A stretch of DNA of 64,000 bases, from contig NZ_MPKW01000025.1 of the NCBI RefSeq assembly GCF_009729415.1, positions 124,001 to 188,000 of the forward strand, given 5' to 3'. This DNA is from Mycolicibacterium sp. CBMA 234. Lineage in GTDB: Bacteria; Actinomycetota; Actinomycetes; Mycobacteriales; Mycobacteriaceae. A model generated the notes under the pieces. It was not told the origin of the DNA. It saw nothing but the letters and a program-made list of their open reading frames with translations, and did not search any database. This document shows, one piece after another, positions 43,260 through 52,654 of this stretch; the first letter of the stretch is position 1; each line of letters starts with the position of its first letter. Position numbers and translations under genes: made by a program.

Positions 43260-44224
43260 CAAACGAAATTCCTTTTGAGGAGGGCCTATTCGACCTCGGC
43301 GGCGGAGCGCATGTGTTTCTCTCCGGCAATGAGGCACTCGGACTGGCCAATGCCGGTTTGGTGGTCAGTGGTGGTGAAGCGCTGGTCATCGACACGCTCT
43401 ACGACGTGAAGCATGCGCGGGCCATGTGCTCGCAGATGGATGAGCTGACCCAGTCCGCACCGGTGCGGTACGTCTTCAACACCCACACCGATGGCGACCA
43501 CTTCTTCGGCAACCAGGTGTTCTCCTCCGACACCGAGATCATCACCACCGAAGCTGCCAGCGCGCTGATGACCCAGGAACATGCCGACCTGACCGCGAAA
43601 CTGCTTGGCACGGAAACCAAGCCGGGTGGTGCACTGCAGGCTCTTGAACCGCTGGGGCGACCGTTCAACTTCTCCGAGGTGCGGGTCCGGGCCGCAGACA
43701 CCACGTTCAACAGCGAAAAGGCCCTAAGAGTAGGCAAGCTCGACGTTGAGCTGCATGAACTTGGGCCTGCACACACCGTGGGCGACGCGATTGCCTACCT
43801 ACCTGAACTGGGTGTGTTGTACGCGGGAGATCTGTTGACGCGCAACATCGTTGCCGTCACGTGGTCGGGTTCGATCCCGAACTGGATCAAAGCGCTGGAG
43901 CGCATCCGTGCTTTTGAAGCCCAGACTGTCGTCGCCGGCCACGGTCCCGTTCTCGTCGGCCCCGAGATCAACGCGGCCATCGATCGAGGAATCCGATTCT
44001 GGTCGAACCTGCACACCGACGCGTCGCGCCTCTACGACCAAGGCGTGCCTCTGGCCGAAGCGGTGGCCCGAATGGACATCCGAAACTATCCGGAAGCCAT
44101 GGCGACACTGCCGATCATCGTCACCGCGATCTATCACGAACGCGATCCGAACATCCCGTACCTGGACCTGACTGCAGCCATCGAGTCCATCGCGTCGCAA
44201 CTCACGCACCACGCCCACCAGTAG
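43256..44224 (+). CDS. MBL-fold metallo-hydrolase
   Basis: 322-residue metallo-beta-lactamase-fold enzyme. Zinc motif HTDGDH at residues 77-82, later ligands HTVGDAI (~172), YAGDLL (~195) and VAGHGPV (~230). The long C-terminal helical extension (IDRGIRFWSNLHTDASRLYD) is seen in the SoxH/quinoprotein-relay-like branch. Coupled by ATGA to the CMD-family gene, so the two probably act on one substrate. Confidence 0.87.
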   Translation: MTNEIPFEEGLFDLGGGAHVFLSGNEALGLANAGLVVSGGEALVIDTLYDVKHARAMCSQMDELTQSAPVRYVFNTHTDGDHFFGNQVFSSDTEIITTEAASALMTQEHADLTAKLLGTETKPGGALQALEPLGRPFNFSEVRVRAADTTFNSEKALRVGKLDVELHELGPAHTVGDAIAYLPELGVLYAGDLLTRNIVAVTWSGSIPNWIKALERIRAFEAQTVVAGHGPVLVGPEINAAIDRGIRFWSNLHTDASRLYDQGVPLAEAVARMDIRNYPEAMATLPIIVTAIYHERDPNIPYLDLTAAIESIASQLTHHAHQ

Positions 44225-44271
44225 GTGCACGAAGATGGAATGGTGACGGCGATCACGGGGTTACACCCGGC

Positions 44272-44703
44272 ATGGCCTCGCCCGCGTACGACCCACGTGA
44301 CCTGATCGCTGATTCGAAGATCGGGATTCTCGCGACCATCCGATCCAGCGGCATGCCGCAGCTCTCGCCGGTGACGGCGGTGTACGACCGCGACGCGGAC
44401 GTGATCTACGTGTCCATGCGGTCGGGCCTGGCCAAGGAGGCGAACTTGCGACGGGACCCGCGCGCAGCCATCGAATACACCGGCCCCGACCGGTACACCT
44501 GGGCCACGGCCGAGGGCACCGCGACGTTGATCGGTCCGTCGACCGATCCCGACGGTCCCGAAGTCGACGCCCTAGTGGCGTACTACCGTCTCGGCGCCGG
44601 GGAGCACCCCGACTGGCGTGAGTACCGCGAAGCGATGGTCGTCGACCGACGCGTGCTGCTGGCTCTGAAGATCACCCACGTCTACGGCGCCAAGCTGCGG
44701 TGA
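44272..44703 (+). CDS. PPOX-class (split beta-barrel) F420/flavin-dependent oxidoreductase
   Basis: 143-residue protein of the pyridoxamine-phosphate-oxidase-like fold. The start IADSKIGILATIRSSGMPQL then SPVTAVYD and RSGLAKEANLRRDPRAAIEY are the usual family pattern (R/S-x-G-x-P near 25-29; cofactor-phosphate-binding RSGLAK-N). Mycobacterial members often use F420. Follows the MBL gene after 47 bp. Start ATG at 44272. The substrate is unknown. Confidence 0.82.
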   Translation: MASPAYDPRDLIADSKIGILATIRSSGMPQLSPVTAVYDRDADVIYVSMRSGLAKEANLRRDPRAAIEYTGPDRYTWATAEGTATLIGPSTDPDGPEVDALVAYYRLGAGEHPDWREYREAMVVDRRVLLALKITHVYGAKLR

Positions 44704-44714
44704 TCCTGCGGCGG

Positions 44715-45305
44715 CTACGAGCTGGTGAGGCCGAGCGCGCTGATCTGCCGCACGCCGTCTTTCAAGCTGCAGATCGTGACCGAGGCCGTCTCCATCGTGA
44801 ACCGGATGCCGTTGGCTATCGGCAGCTCCACCCAGCGGGTTAGCACCGACCGGGAGCAATGGCCGTGCCCGACGAACACCACGTCCCGGGTGTCCAAGTA
44901 CCCCAACGCCAGCTCGATCGCCTGGTCAGCGCGGGCGGTGACGTCAGCCGGGCTTTCCCCTCCTGGGCAGCCGTGCGTCCACACCCGCCAGCCCGGCGCG
45001 AGCGCACGAATCTGGTGCGGCGTCAGCCCCTCGTACTCGCCGTAATCCCATTCGGCGAGTAACGGGGATACGTCATCGATAGTCAGGCCGGCCAACTCGG
45101 CCGTTTCCCGCGCGCGGCGCCGCGGACTGCTGATCACAAGCGGGTTCTCCAGCTTTAGGTCGGCCAGCACCGCGGCCGCTGACTTGGCCTGCTCCCGTCC
45201 GGTGCCGGTGAGTTCAAGATCAGTGCCTCCGGTGTGCTGCCCCGACTTGGACCATTCGGTCTCGCCGTGACGGAGCAACACAAGGCGGTGCTGGCGCGCG
45301 GTCAT
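44715..45305 (-). CDS. Histidine phosphatase (phosphoglycerate-mutase-like acid phosphatase)
   Basis: 196-residue member of the histidine phosphatase superfamily. The catalytic RHG is at residues 12-14 (LLRHGETEW), second Arg in SSPRRRARETA, Glu in LAEWDYGEYEG, and second His in VFVGHGHCSR. Length and sequence pattern match M. tuberculosis Rv3214, an acid phosphatase. I used the ATG at 45305 (MTARQHRLVLL); upstream codons lack family content. Convergent with the PPOX gene and divergent from the amidotransferase gene, which has a Rv-type neighbourhood of its own. Confidence 0.88.
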   Translation of the reverse strand: MTARQHRLVLLRHGETEWSKSGQHTGGTDLELTGTGREQAKSAAAVLADLKLENPLVISSPRRRARETAELAGLTIDDVSPLLAEWDYGEYEGLTPHQIRALAPGWRVWTHGCPGGESPADVTARADQAIELALGYLDTRDVVFVGHGHCSRSVLTRWVELPIANGIRFTMETASVTICSLKDGVRQISALGLTSS

Positions 45306-45412
45306 ACGACGATCCTCCCGGACATTCGCACCACGGGTGCGGCTCCGCGTGGAGGTTGCGCCAGTTCGGATTACGCGGCCGGCGCGCACTGCTGCGGCCG
45401 GTTTGCGCGACA

Positions 45413-46135
45413 ATGGGCGGCGTGACATCGCGAGTACTGTTCGTCCGCAACGACCCTGTGGCGCCCGAGGCGATGCTCGCCGACGCCTTCAGCGAATGCG
45501 GTTTCGAGATCGACACCTTCGACGTGGTGCCTCCTGACCATGTTGGCGCCGTGGCAGGCGAGGTGGAGTTTCCTGACCTGACCCGCTATGAGGTGGTGGT
45601 CGTGTTGGGTGCTCGATGGTCGGTGTACGACGAAGCCCTGCGCGCCAGCTGGGTCGGAACACTGATGACCCAGCTCCGAGAGGCCGCCGACGCAGGAGTG
45701 GGCCTGTTCGGCGTGTGCTTCGGCGGACAGTTGCTCGCGCAGACCTTTGGTGGGGCGGTCAGCAGGTCCGATTCACCTGAAGTCGGCTGGTATGAGCTCA
45801 GCACCGACGAGCCCGAGCTGATCCCGCCCGGTCCATGGTTCGAGTGGCATGTCGACAGCTGGACGCTGCCGCCGGGCGCCACCGAGATCGCCCGTACCGC
45901 GGGTGCATCGCAAGCCTTCGTGCTGGGCCGAACGCTGGCTCTGCAGTTCCACCCCGAGCTCGATGGGCCCGTGCTGGAGGAGTGGATAGCCGACGACACC
46001 GACGGCCTGGTCGCCAAGGTCGGCCGCACTGACGACGAATTACGCATTGAGACAAAGGAACTCAGTGACGACGCGGCGCAGCGCGTCCGCGCGTTGGTAC
46101 GTAATTACTTGTCGCGAGTGCTCCACGCCTCCTGA
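45413..46135 (+). CDS. Class-I glutamine amidotransferase-like protein
   Basis: 240-residue protein of the type-1 glutamine amidotransferase (GATase1) group. The nucleophile elbow is FGVCFGGQLLAQ with Cys102; the His/Glu pair is in LQFHPELDGPV. The first part (VLFVRNDPVAPEAMLADAFS) is like GMP-synthase-type stand-alone amidotransferases. ATG at 45413 or GTG at 45422; I see no decisive ribosome site. The partner synthase, if any, is not in the window. Confidence 0.85.
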   Translation: MGGVTSRVLFVRNDPVAPEAMLADAFSECGFEIDTFDVVPPDHVGAVAGEVEFPDLTRYEVVVVLGARWSVYDEALRASWVGTLMTQLREAADAGVGLFGVCFGGQLLAQTFGGAVSRSDSPEVGWYELSTDEPELIPPGPWFEWHVDSWTLPPGATEIARTAGASQAFVLGRTLALQFHPELDGPVLEEWIADDTDGLVAKVGRTDDELRIETKELSDDAAQRVRALVRNYLSRVLHAS

Positions 46136-46233
46136 GCATGCGACCACGTCTTGGCCGTTGCACTGCGTTCCGGCCTGGCCTGCGATGGGCTTACTTCCAG
46201 CGGATTTCATGGCTCGGCGTGCGTCGTCGAGAG

Positions 46234-47451
46234 TCATGTCGCACACGCCTTTACTGCACTCTCGATTCCCAGTGCCACCGTAAGTTCGAGTATGGTCCGC
46301 GGATCGGTGAGGCGCTCGCCGTAAAGCTCTCTCAGCTGGGTCATCCGGTAGCGCACTGTTTGTGCGTGGACGACGAGGTCCGCGGCCACGGCATCGCGCC
46401 GACCTTGATGAAGAAGCCAGGACCGCAGCGTTACGGTAAGTGCCGCAGCGGTATTGGGGCGCAGGTCGGCCAGTGGCATGAGGACCCGCCGGCGCAGATC
46501 GTCGGCAGCTTCGCGATCGGCGCCGATGACCAGTTCGACGAGGTGCTCGTCAGTGTCTAGCAGGTCAATGTCGTTGTCAGGCAAGATGCCTCGTGCTCTA
46601 AGGGCTCTGCAGTAGGACGACCGCACCTGCGTCCACGGACGGGCGGGTCCCACCCATGCCCGCCGGCCGGCCAACGCACGTAGCAGCCGGCGACGGTGCG
46701 GACCATCCATGTCAGGGATGAGTAGTGCCGTGAGTGAGTCAGTGGGGTCGACACCGGGAAGGTCTTGGTTCAGCTGCAGCGTCGACGGTCCGAAATTCAC
46801 TGCAAGGCCATGAACCTGCGACGCGGGCAGCAGCACCGCGGTGAGTGACGTCGGCGGCGCCCAATCAGCCTGCTCGGCGCTGGCTTCGAGGATCTCGATC
46901 GGTTCGCCTGCGAGGAGGCTGTGGCCGAGGCGCTCCAGATAACGCTCTCTGACGCGGCCGGTCGTGGCCAGTTCATCGGCGTGGCCCGTCACACTCGACG
47001 CCGAGAGCTCATCGATGAACGCGAACACCAGCTCGGCGAACCGCGCCATCGTCTCGGCAGTCAGCCCGGCGCTGACGGCAGTCGACGCCAGCTCACGCCA
47101 GGCAACCCGGGCCCCGACGCGGTAAGCCGCCAGCAGTGCGTCGATGGTGCGGCCGCTGCGCGCCTCTCCGCGGCCCAGTTCATAGGCGCCGTCGAGGGCG
47201 GGTGACAACTGCGTTCCGACGTCCGCATCCTGCGCGCGGGTGGCCAGTCGCAAGAACCCGCCGAGCGCCATCTGCACCGCGGTCTCGATGTTCTGGCCCA
47301 TCGGTCCGCTGAACGCGTCGGTGTAGCTCGGCACCTCCACCGTGACGGCGGCAACAGTGCGTTCGGCCGTACGCGCCAGCACCGATTGAAGCGCCGAGGT
47401 CACGTCCTCGCCGAGTTCCAAACCGGTGTACCTCGGCGCAGGATCTGGCAT
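46234..47451 (-). CDS. PucR/CdaR-family transcriptional regulator
   Basis: 405-residue regulator. The C-terminal PucR-type helix-turn-helix reads LVVHAQTVRYRMTQLRELYG with ERLTDPRTILELTVALG after it, the family signature. The middle part contains a GGDEF-like helical region (VLLPASQVHGLAV onward). The N-terminus (GLELGEDVTSALQSVLARTA) is the helical input domain. Start ATG at 47451. It is divergent from the ferredoxin reductase/DesA3 pair and is the likely regulator of those desaturase genes. Confidence 0.85.
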   Translation of the reverse strand: MPDPAPRYTGLELGEDVTSALQSVLARTAERTVAAVTVEVPSYTDAFSGPMGQNIETAVQMALGGFLRLATRAQDADVGTQLSPALDGAYELGRGEARSGRTIDALLAAYRVGARVAWRELASTAVSAGLTAETMARFAELVFAFIDELSASSVTGHADELATTGRVRERYLERLGHSLLAGEPIEILEASAEQADWAPPTSLTAVLLPASQVHGLAVNFGPSTLQLNQDLPGVDPTDSLTALLIPDMDGPHRRRLLRALAGRRAWVGPARPWTQVRSSYCRALRARGILPDNDIDLLDTDEHLVELVIGADREAADDLRRRVLMPLADLRPNTAAALTVTLRSWLLHQGRRDAVAADLVVHAQTVRYRMTQLRELYGERLTDPRTILELTVALGIESAVKACAT

Positions 47452-47536
47452 TTTTGTTCCTATCGAACATTTACTGGGTGGCAGTTCACCTATCCCGGTC
47501 AAGAATTTACCCCGATTGATCACCAATCATTGAGCT

Positions 47537-48622
47537 ATGACAACAACGGCATCGCGCCCCACCGTTGCCGGGGCGCTGCGGGGGCGGGTCATCAAGTTCG
47601 CCGAACGGATTACCACCCCACTGGTCCCGTCCGACTACCTCGAGGTGATCAACCCGCTGCATTCGGGCACGGGTTTGCGCGGCCGCATCGTCGCGATCCA
47701 GCCCGAAACTCGCGATGCTGCCACCATCGTGATCAAGACCGGGCGCGGCTGGCGCACGCATACGCCGGGCCAGTACGTCCGCGTCGGCGTTGATGTCGAC
47801 GGCGTCCGCCAGTGGCGGGCCTACTCGTTGACCTCAGAAACAGGTCGACGCGACGGCTGCATCGCCATCACAGTGAAAGCCATTCCGGACGGCGTCGTGA
47901 GCAATCACCTCGTCCGGCGAGCGACCGTGGGCACCATCGTCCAACTCGACCAGGCCGCAGGGGAATTCACTCTCGGCCCCAGGCCGCCACGCAAGATCCT
48001 CTTCCTCACCGCAGGCAGCGGGATCACCCCGGTCATGGGGATGCTGCGCAACCTGACCGACCCGGATGTCGACGTTGTCGTCGTGCATTCCGCGCCCACG
48101 GCCGACGATGTCATCTTCGGCGCCGAATTACGGGCGCTGGCCGGCGACGGCCGAATCCGGTTGGTGGAGAAGCACACCGACACCGACGGCATGCTCGACG
48201 TCGCGCAGCTCGACCACCTCGTCGACGATCTCGCCGACCGGCAGACCTGGGCCTGTGGGCCGGCCGGCATGCTCGATGCCCTCGAACGGCGCTGGACTGC
48301 CGACGGCGTCGCGGGCCGACTGCACACCGAGCGGTTCCGGCCGACGGTCGTCACCCCCGGTGCGGGCGGCACCGTCACCTTCGCCAAGACCGGAACCGCC
48401 GTCGACGCCGACGGCGCACAGACATTGCTCGACGCCGGTGAAGCCGCCGGCGTGCTGATGCCCTCGGGCTGCCGGATGGGTATCTGCTTCGGCTGCGTCG
48501 CACCGCTTCGTCAGGGTGCCGTGCGTGATCTGCGCACCGGCGACATCACCAGCGCCGCTGACGGCGTGCTCATTCAAACGTGCGTCTCCGCCGCTGCGGG
48601 CGCCTGCGAAGTCGACCTCTGA
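47537..48622 (+). CDS. Ferredoxin reductase for the DesA3-type desaturase (Rv3230c-like)
   Basis: 361-residue electron-transfer protein: FAD-binding RAYSLTS at 94-100, NAD(P)-binding GSGITPVMG at 160-168, and a C-terminal plant-type 2Fe-2S domain with CRMGICFGC (about 312-320) and a last Cys in LIQTCVSAA. It passes electrons from NADPH to the desaturase. ATG at 47537. Only 16 bp separate its stop from the desaturase ATG; in M. tuberculosis the homologous pair is Rv3230c-desA3. Confidence 0.9.
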   Translation: MTTTASRPTVAGALRGRVIKFAERITTPLVPSDYLEVINPLHSGTGLRGRIVAIQPETRDAATIVIKTGRGWRTHTPGQYVRVGVDVDGVRQWRAYSLTSETGRRDGCIAITVKAIPDGVVSNHLVRRATVGTIVQLDQAAGEFTLGPRPPRKILFLTAGSGITPVMGMLRNLTDPDVDVVVVHSAPTADDVIFGAELRALAGDGRIRLVEKHTDTDGMLDVAQLDHLVDDLADRQTWACGPAGMLDALERRWTADGVAGRLHTERFRPTVVTPGAGGTVTFAKTGTAVDADGAQTLLDAGEAAGVLMPSGCRMGICFGCVAPLRQGAVRDLRTGDITSAADGVLIQTCVSAAAGACEVDL

Positions 48623-48638
48623 GAACAAGGAATCCGAC

Positions 48639-49835
48639 ATGGAAACTCTGCAAATCGTAAGTGCTCCAACCGATCCGACCGCGCATCTGAGCGCTCAGGA
48701 CATCGAGAACATCGGCCACGAACTGGATGCCATCCGCGCGGCGGTCGTCGCCGACCGCGGCGAGCGCGATGCGGCCTACATCCGCAAGGTCATCAACGGC
48801 CAGCGCAAGCTCGAACTCGGCAGCCGTGCCGTACTGCTTTTCTCACTGTTTCCGCCGGCCTGGATCGTCGGCACGCTTGGGCTGTCCGTCTCGAAAATCA
48901 TCGAGAACATGGAGATCGGCCACAACGTGCTGCACGGCCAGTGGGACTGGATGCGTGACCCCAGCATCCACTCGACCACGTGGGAATGGGACAGCGCTTC
49001 GCCCTCGGATATGTGGAAGCACTCCCACAACGAGCTGCACCACACGTACACCAACGTGCGGGGCAAGGACAACGACCTGGGCTACGGCATCATGCGGGTG
49101 GACGAAAACCAGCGTTGGACGCCGTTCTATCTCGGCCAGCCGCTGTGGAACTTCCTCAATGCCTGCGTTTTCCAGTACGGCATCGCCGCCTACGACCTCC
49201 AACTCGGCAAGCACTTCAATGGCCGCGGCGACAAGGACGAACTGCGCCGCAATGGCAAGAAGGTGCTGGCCAAGGTTCGGCGGCACGTTACCCGCGACTA
49301 CATCCTGCACCCGCTACTGTCCGGGCCCTCCGCCGTGACCACGCTGACGGCCAACCTCACCGCCAACCTGATTCGTAACTGGTGGACGCACTCCGTGATC
49401 ATGTGCGGCCACTTCCCCGACGGTGTCCAGACCTTCGAGAAGACGTCGATCGACGGCGAAACCCGCGGCCAGTGGTACCTGCGCCAGATGCTCGGTTCGG
49501 CCAACATTTCTGGAGGCCGGTTGCTGCACTTCATGACGGGCAACTTGTCGTTCCAGATCGAGCACCACCTGTTCCCTGACCTGCCCAGTAACCGCTACCA
49601 GGAGATTGCGCCCAAGGTGCAGGATCTGTTTGCGCGGTACGGGCTCACCTACACCAGCGGGTCGATGCCCCGGCAGGTTGCGTCGGCGTGGCGGAAGGTG
49701 TTCCGCCTGTCGCTGCCGAATGATTTCGGGCGCAAAGCCACGACGGCCGTGAACCCGATTCGCTTGGTACGCAAAGCCTTCGGCAAGAGGGCACCCGCCA
49801 TTGCAGCCGTAACCCCATCCGTCGAGGCTGCGTAG
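48639..49835 (+). CDS. desA3: Membrane acyl-CoA desaturase (DesA3-like)
   Basis: 398-residue membrane desaturase. The three histidine boxes are H95-x3-H99 (GHNVLHG), H130-x3-HH (HNELHH at 130-135) and HHLFP in QIEHHLFPDLP (~310). Hydrophobic segments flank the boxes (LFSLFPPAWIVGTLGLSVS). It introduces a double bond (stearoyl-CoA delta-9 type) for oleate-containing membrane lipids. ATG at 48639 with AAGGAAT upstream. Coupled to the reductase gene upstream. M. tuberculosis DesA3 is a little longer at its N-terminus. Confidence 0.9.
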   Translation: METLQIVSAPTDPTAHLSAQDIENIGHELDAIRAAVVADRGERDAAYIRKVINGQRKLELGSRAVLLFSLFPPAWIVGTLGLSVSKIIENMEIGHNVLHGQWDWMRDPSIHSTTWEWDSASPSDMWKHSHNELHHTYTNVRGKDNDLGYGIMRVDENQRWTPFYLGQPLWNFLNACVFQYGIAAYDLQLGKHFNGRGDKDELRRNGKKVLAKVRRHVTRDYILHPLLSGPSAVTTLTANLTANLIRNWWTHSVIMCGHFPDGVQTFEKTSIDGETRGQWYLRQMLGSANISGGRLLHFMTGNLSFQIEHHLFPDLPSNRYQEIAPKVQDLFARYGLTYTSGSMPRQVASAWRKVFRLSLPNDFGRKATTAVNPIRLVRKAFGKRAPAIAAVTPSVEAA

Positions 49836-49856
49836 CCGCGTCTGGAAGCACTGACG

Positions 49857-51461
49857 TCACAGCGGCACCACCGACGGGATGATCGCCTCGATGAGGTGTG
49901 GCCCCGGCTCGGTGAATGCGCGTTCGAGCGCGGTGAGGAATTCCTCGGTGGTCTGCGCCCGGGTCGCCGGTATACCGAGGGCCGCGGACAGCGCAGTGAA
50001 ATCGATGGGAGGTTGGCTCAGGTCGAGTTGGGCTTTGGCTCGAGTGCCGGGCTGGCCGACGCCAACACGGTTCAGCTCCATCGCCAAGATTGCGTAGGAC
50101 CGGTTGTTGAGCAACACCACGGTGACGTCGAGCTCTTCCCGGGCGATGGTCCACAGCGATTGAACCGTGTAGAGCGCGGAGCCGTCGGCCTGCAGGGCGA
50201 GGACCGGCCGGTCGGGGCAGGCGACCGCGGCGCCGATGGCCACGGGGAGGCCTTGCCCGATGGCGCCCCCGGTCAGGGTGAGCAGATCGTGGCGGGGTGC
50301 TCCGGCGGTCGCTGCTGGCAGGCCGAAGCCACTCGTTTGCGCTTCGTCGGAGATGATGGCGTGCTCGGGTAGCAGGTGCCCGATGGCCTGGCAAACAGTG
50401 TCTGCGGTGAGCGGTCCGTCGGGCCGCCCAGGTCGTGCCGGCGGCTGAAGGATCAGCGGATGCTCCTTTGCCCCAAGGATTTCGGCGAGTTCGCCTAGTG
50501 CCACGGTGCTGTCCTGAGCAGCCGTAGTGAGCTGGTGAACCTGGCAATCCTCGGGTACAAGGTTGCTGGGTCGACCGGGGTAGGCGAAGAAGGATCGCGG
50601 CGGTGCCGCGTCGACGAGTATCAGGTGCTGGAGGCCGTCGAGTTGGGCGGTGCTCATTTCGGACAGGTAGGCCAGCCGCTGCACCGAGGGTAGCCCGGCA
50701 CCCCGCGGCATCCGAGCCGGAAAGGTTTCCGCGAGCAGCGTCGCTCCACTGACGGCGGCGATCCGTGCGGCAGCCAGCAGCGCGGGTTCGGTCAGTGCAG
50801 CCCCGCCCAGGAGCAGCGCCGTCCGTTGTCCATTGCGCAGAGCGTCGGCGGCGATGCCGAGGGCGGCGGGGTCGGTGGCTTGTGGCGGGTCGGGCTGGAC
50901 AGCTGGTGCGGCACACACACCGCTGTTCCAGGACGCGTCAGCCGGCACGATGAGGGTGGCGATCTGTGGTGGTGAGCTGGTCGCGGCGCTGACGGCGGCT
51001 GCGGCGGCTGCGGGCAGTTCAGCAGCGGTAGCGGGCGTGCGGATCCATGTCGACACGTTTCGAGCGACGGTATGGATATCGGACTGCAGTGGAGTGTCGA
51101 ACTGCCCGTGGTCCGTGGCGTGCTCGCCGATGATGTTGACCATCGGGCTGCGAGCTTTGCGGGCATTGTGCAGGTTGGCGAGGCCGTTTCCCAGTCCGGG
51201 TCCCAGGTGCAGCAGCGTGGCCGCGGGCCGCCGTGCCATGCGGGCGTAGCCGTCCGCGGCGCCGGTCGCGACACCTTCGAAGAGGGTGAGCACGGCGCGC
51301 ATGTCGGGCACCCCGTCGAGAGCCGCCACGAAGTGCATTTCGGAGGTACCGGGGTTGGTGAAGGTCACGCTCACTCCGGCGTCGACCAAGGTGCCCAGCA
51401 ATGCCTGAGCGCCGCTGGTGGTCGCGTGATCGTTGGTAGCGCAGGTCGAGTCCGAAGTCAT
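49857..51461 (-). CDS. IlvX-like thiamine-diphosphate enzyme
   Basis: 534-residue ThDP enzyme of the acetolactate-synthase/benzoylformate-decarboxylase type. N-terminal ThDP-contact Glu in LFEGVATGAADGYAR; C-terminal binding motif ADGSALYTVQ followed by LLNNRSYAIL. Sequence order is close to mycobacterial IlvX (Rv3509c), which lies in the sterol (KstR) region and is not an ordinary acetolactate synthase. ATG at 51461. Last gene of the minus-strand operon with a FAD monooxygenase, two VOC proteins and an FAH hydrolase, so it probably acts on a 2-oxo or acyloin-type fragment from ring cleavage (inference). Confidence 0.85.
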   Translation of the reverse strand: MTSDSTCATNDHATTSGAQALLGTLVDAGVSVTFTNPGTSEMHFVAALDGVPDMRAVLTLFEGVATGAADGYARMARRPAATLLHLGPGLGNGLANLHNARKARSPMVNIIGEHATDHGQFDTPLQSDIHTVARNVSTWIRTPATAAELPAAAAAAVSAATSSPPQIATLIVPADASWNSGVCAAPAVQPDPPQATDPAALGIAADALRNGQRTALLLGGAALTEPALLAAARIAAVSGATLLAETFPARMPRGAGLPSVQRLAYLSEMSTAQLDGLQHLILVDAAPPRSFFAYPGRPSNLVPEDCQVHQLTTAAQDSTVALGELAEILGAKEHPLILQPPARPGRPDGPLTADTVCQAIGHLLPEHAIISDEAQTSGFGLPAATAGAPRHDLLTLTGGAIGQGLPVAIGAAVACPDRPVLALQADGSALYTVQSLWTIAREELDVTVVLLNNRSYAILAMELNRVGVGQPGTRAKAQLDLSQPPIDFTALSAALGIPATRAQTTEEFLTALERAFTEPGPHLIEAIIPSVVPL

Positions 51462-51517
51462 CGTTGAGTGTCCAATATCCAAGTGAGGGAATGAGTTTCG
51501 CGCGCGCCGCAGCGGTG

Positions 51518-52177
51518 TCAGAGGGTCTTCCAGGTGATAGCCCGCCGCCCGGCTCGTGGGGCCCGGCCGTCGGGCGGCGCGGAGCCGCGCTTGATCAGTT
51601 CTGCGTGCGGGATGCCTTGCGCGAGTTTGCGTTCGAGGACGTCTGGGTCGAAGTTGACGCCTATTGCGTTGTCGGCGAACTCGCCGCCATCGAGCCAGGT
51701 GATCAGCTCCTCGGCGGTGGCGAAGTTGTCGACCTGAAGTTCGAGGCGGTTGCCGTCGGGGTCCTCGTAGTACATCGAGGTGGTCGGGCCGTGGTTGATG
51801 CACCACACCGGAGTAATGCCCAGGTCGGCGAGGCGGCGATATGTGGCGACGAGCGCGTCGAGGGAGGTGTAGGTGAAGGCGATGTGGTCGACGCCCCAGA
51901 ATTTGCGGTGCAACCCCCACAGAAAGCCGGGCACCTTGAAGAACGCGGGAAGCCGCACCAAGGCAACGCGGTGGTGTTCGTCGTCGTAGGTGATGAAGGT
52001 GAGCATCTCGTCCTGGAAGGTCACCAGACCGTCGAGCACAGTGGTGTACCACCGGGCCATCGCCCGGGGACGTGGTGTCTTCAATACGAAGTGCGCCAGT
52101 CGTGCCGGCGCGTGCGGGCGCGGCCCTCTGGGTAGATCGTCGGGATGGATCTGCGTCTTTGTTTTTGTGCTGGCCAT
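51518..52177 (-). CDS. VOC-family extradiol dioxygenase-like protein
   Basis: 219-residue glyoxalase/VOC-fold protein with a plausible iron site: His29 in LAHFVL, His98 in GVDHIAF, Glu146 in NRLELQVD, the 2-His-1-Glu triad of extradiol catechol dioxygenases. The final ~60 residues are an extra C-terminal arm. It would open a catechol ring at the meta position. It lies 9 bp downstream of the second VOC gene, in the same operon as the FAD monooxygenase that could make the catechol. Confidence 0.82.
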   Translation of the reverse strand: MASTKTKTQIHPDDLPRGPRPHAPARLAHFVLKTPRPRAMARWYTTVLDGLVTFQDEMLTFITYDDEHHRVALVRLPAFFKVPGFLWGLHRKFWGVDHIAFTYTSLDALVATYRRLADLGITPVWCINHGPTTSMYYEDPDGNRLELQVDNFATAEELITWLDGGEFADNAIGVNFDPDVLERKLAQGIPHAELIKRGSAPPDGRAPRAGRRAITWKTL

Positions 52178-52186
52178 GACTGATTC

Positions 52187-52654
52187 CTAATCGGTTGTGA
52201 GGGAATGGATTCCGCGTTCGTCACCGTTTGCCTCGGTGAGCATGCGCAGTGGTTCGTCGGGGTCGACCTCGCCGTCGTGTGCGCCGGAGACGACGAAGTC
52301 GGCGGGGAGTCGCAGTGCGACGTTCGTCCCGTCGGGGTCCAGGAACCACAACCGCACGCCATGTTCGTCAGTGGTTGCACGGTGACAGCTGGCACCGACG
52401 GATGTCAGCCGTCGCAGCACAGCTCTCGCCGCAGCGGTCCGCATTATGTTCAGCGTCACTGCCGTCACGCCGGCGACCTCGGGGTGAGCGTCCAGCGCGA
52501 TGTCCGAACGATTCACGCTCACACGGAGTCCGGGGGCATTGAGCGCCGCCGATCGCGGGCCGAGAACTTCGGGGGAGGTGTCCAACAGAGCTGCCCACCA
52601 GTCGAGCACGGCGTCGAAGCGGTAGGTCAGCAGCGTGATTTCGTCAACGGACAT
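52187..52654 (-). CDS. VOC-family (glyoxalase-like) protein
   Basis: 155-residue single-module VOC protein (FDAVLDWWAALLDTSPEVLG at the start; RLWFLDPDGTNVALRLP near residue 105). The two halves of the VOC fold are visible, but the metal-binding His/Glu set is incomplete compared with the neighbouring dioxygenase, so it may be a binding or accessory protein rather than an enzyme. The start overlaps the monooxygenase stop by 11 bp. Confidence 0.75.
   Translation of the reverse strand: MSVDEITLLTYRFDAVLDWWAALLDTSPEVLGPRSAALNAPGLRVSVNRSDIALDAHPEVAGVTAVTLNIMRTAAARAVLRRLTSVGASCHRATTDEHGVRLWFLDPDGTNVALRLPADFVVSGAHDGEVDPDEPLRMLTEANGDERGIHSLTTD

Noticed and set aside
49645..50916. A 423-codon minus-strand frame overlapping desA3 and the ThDP gene
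   Set aside because: Arg/Pro-rich shadow with no motif; both overlapped genes have full catalytic motifs.
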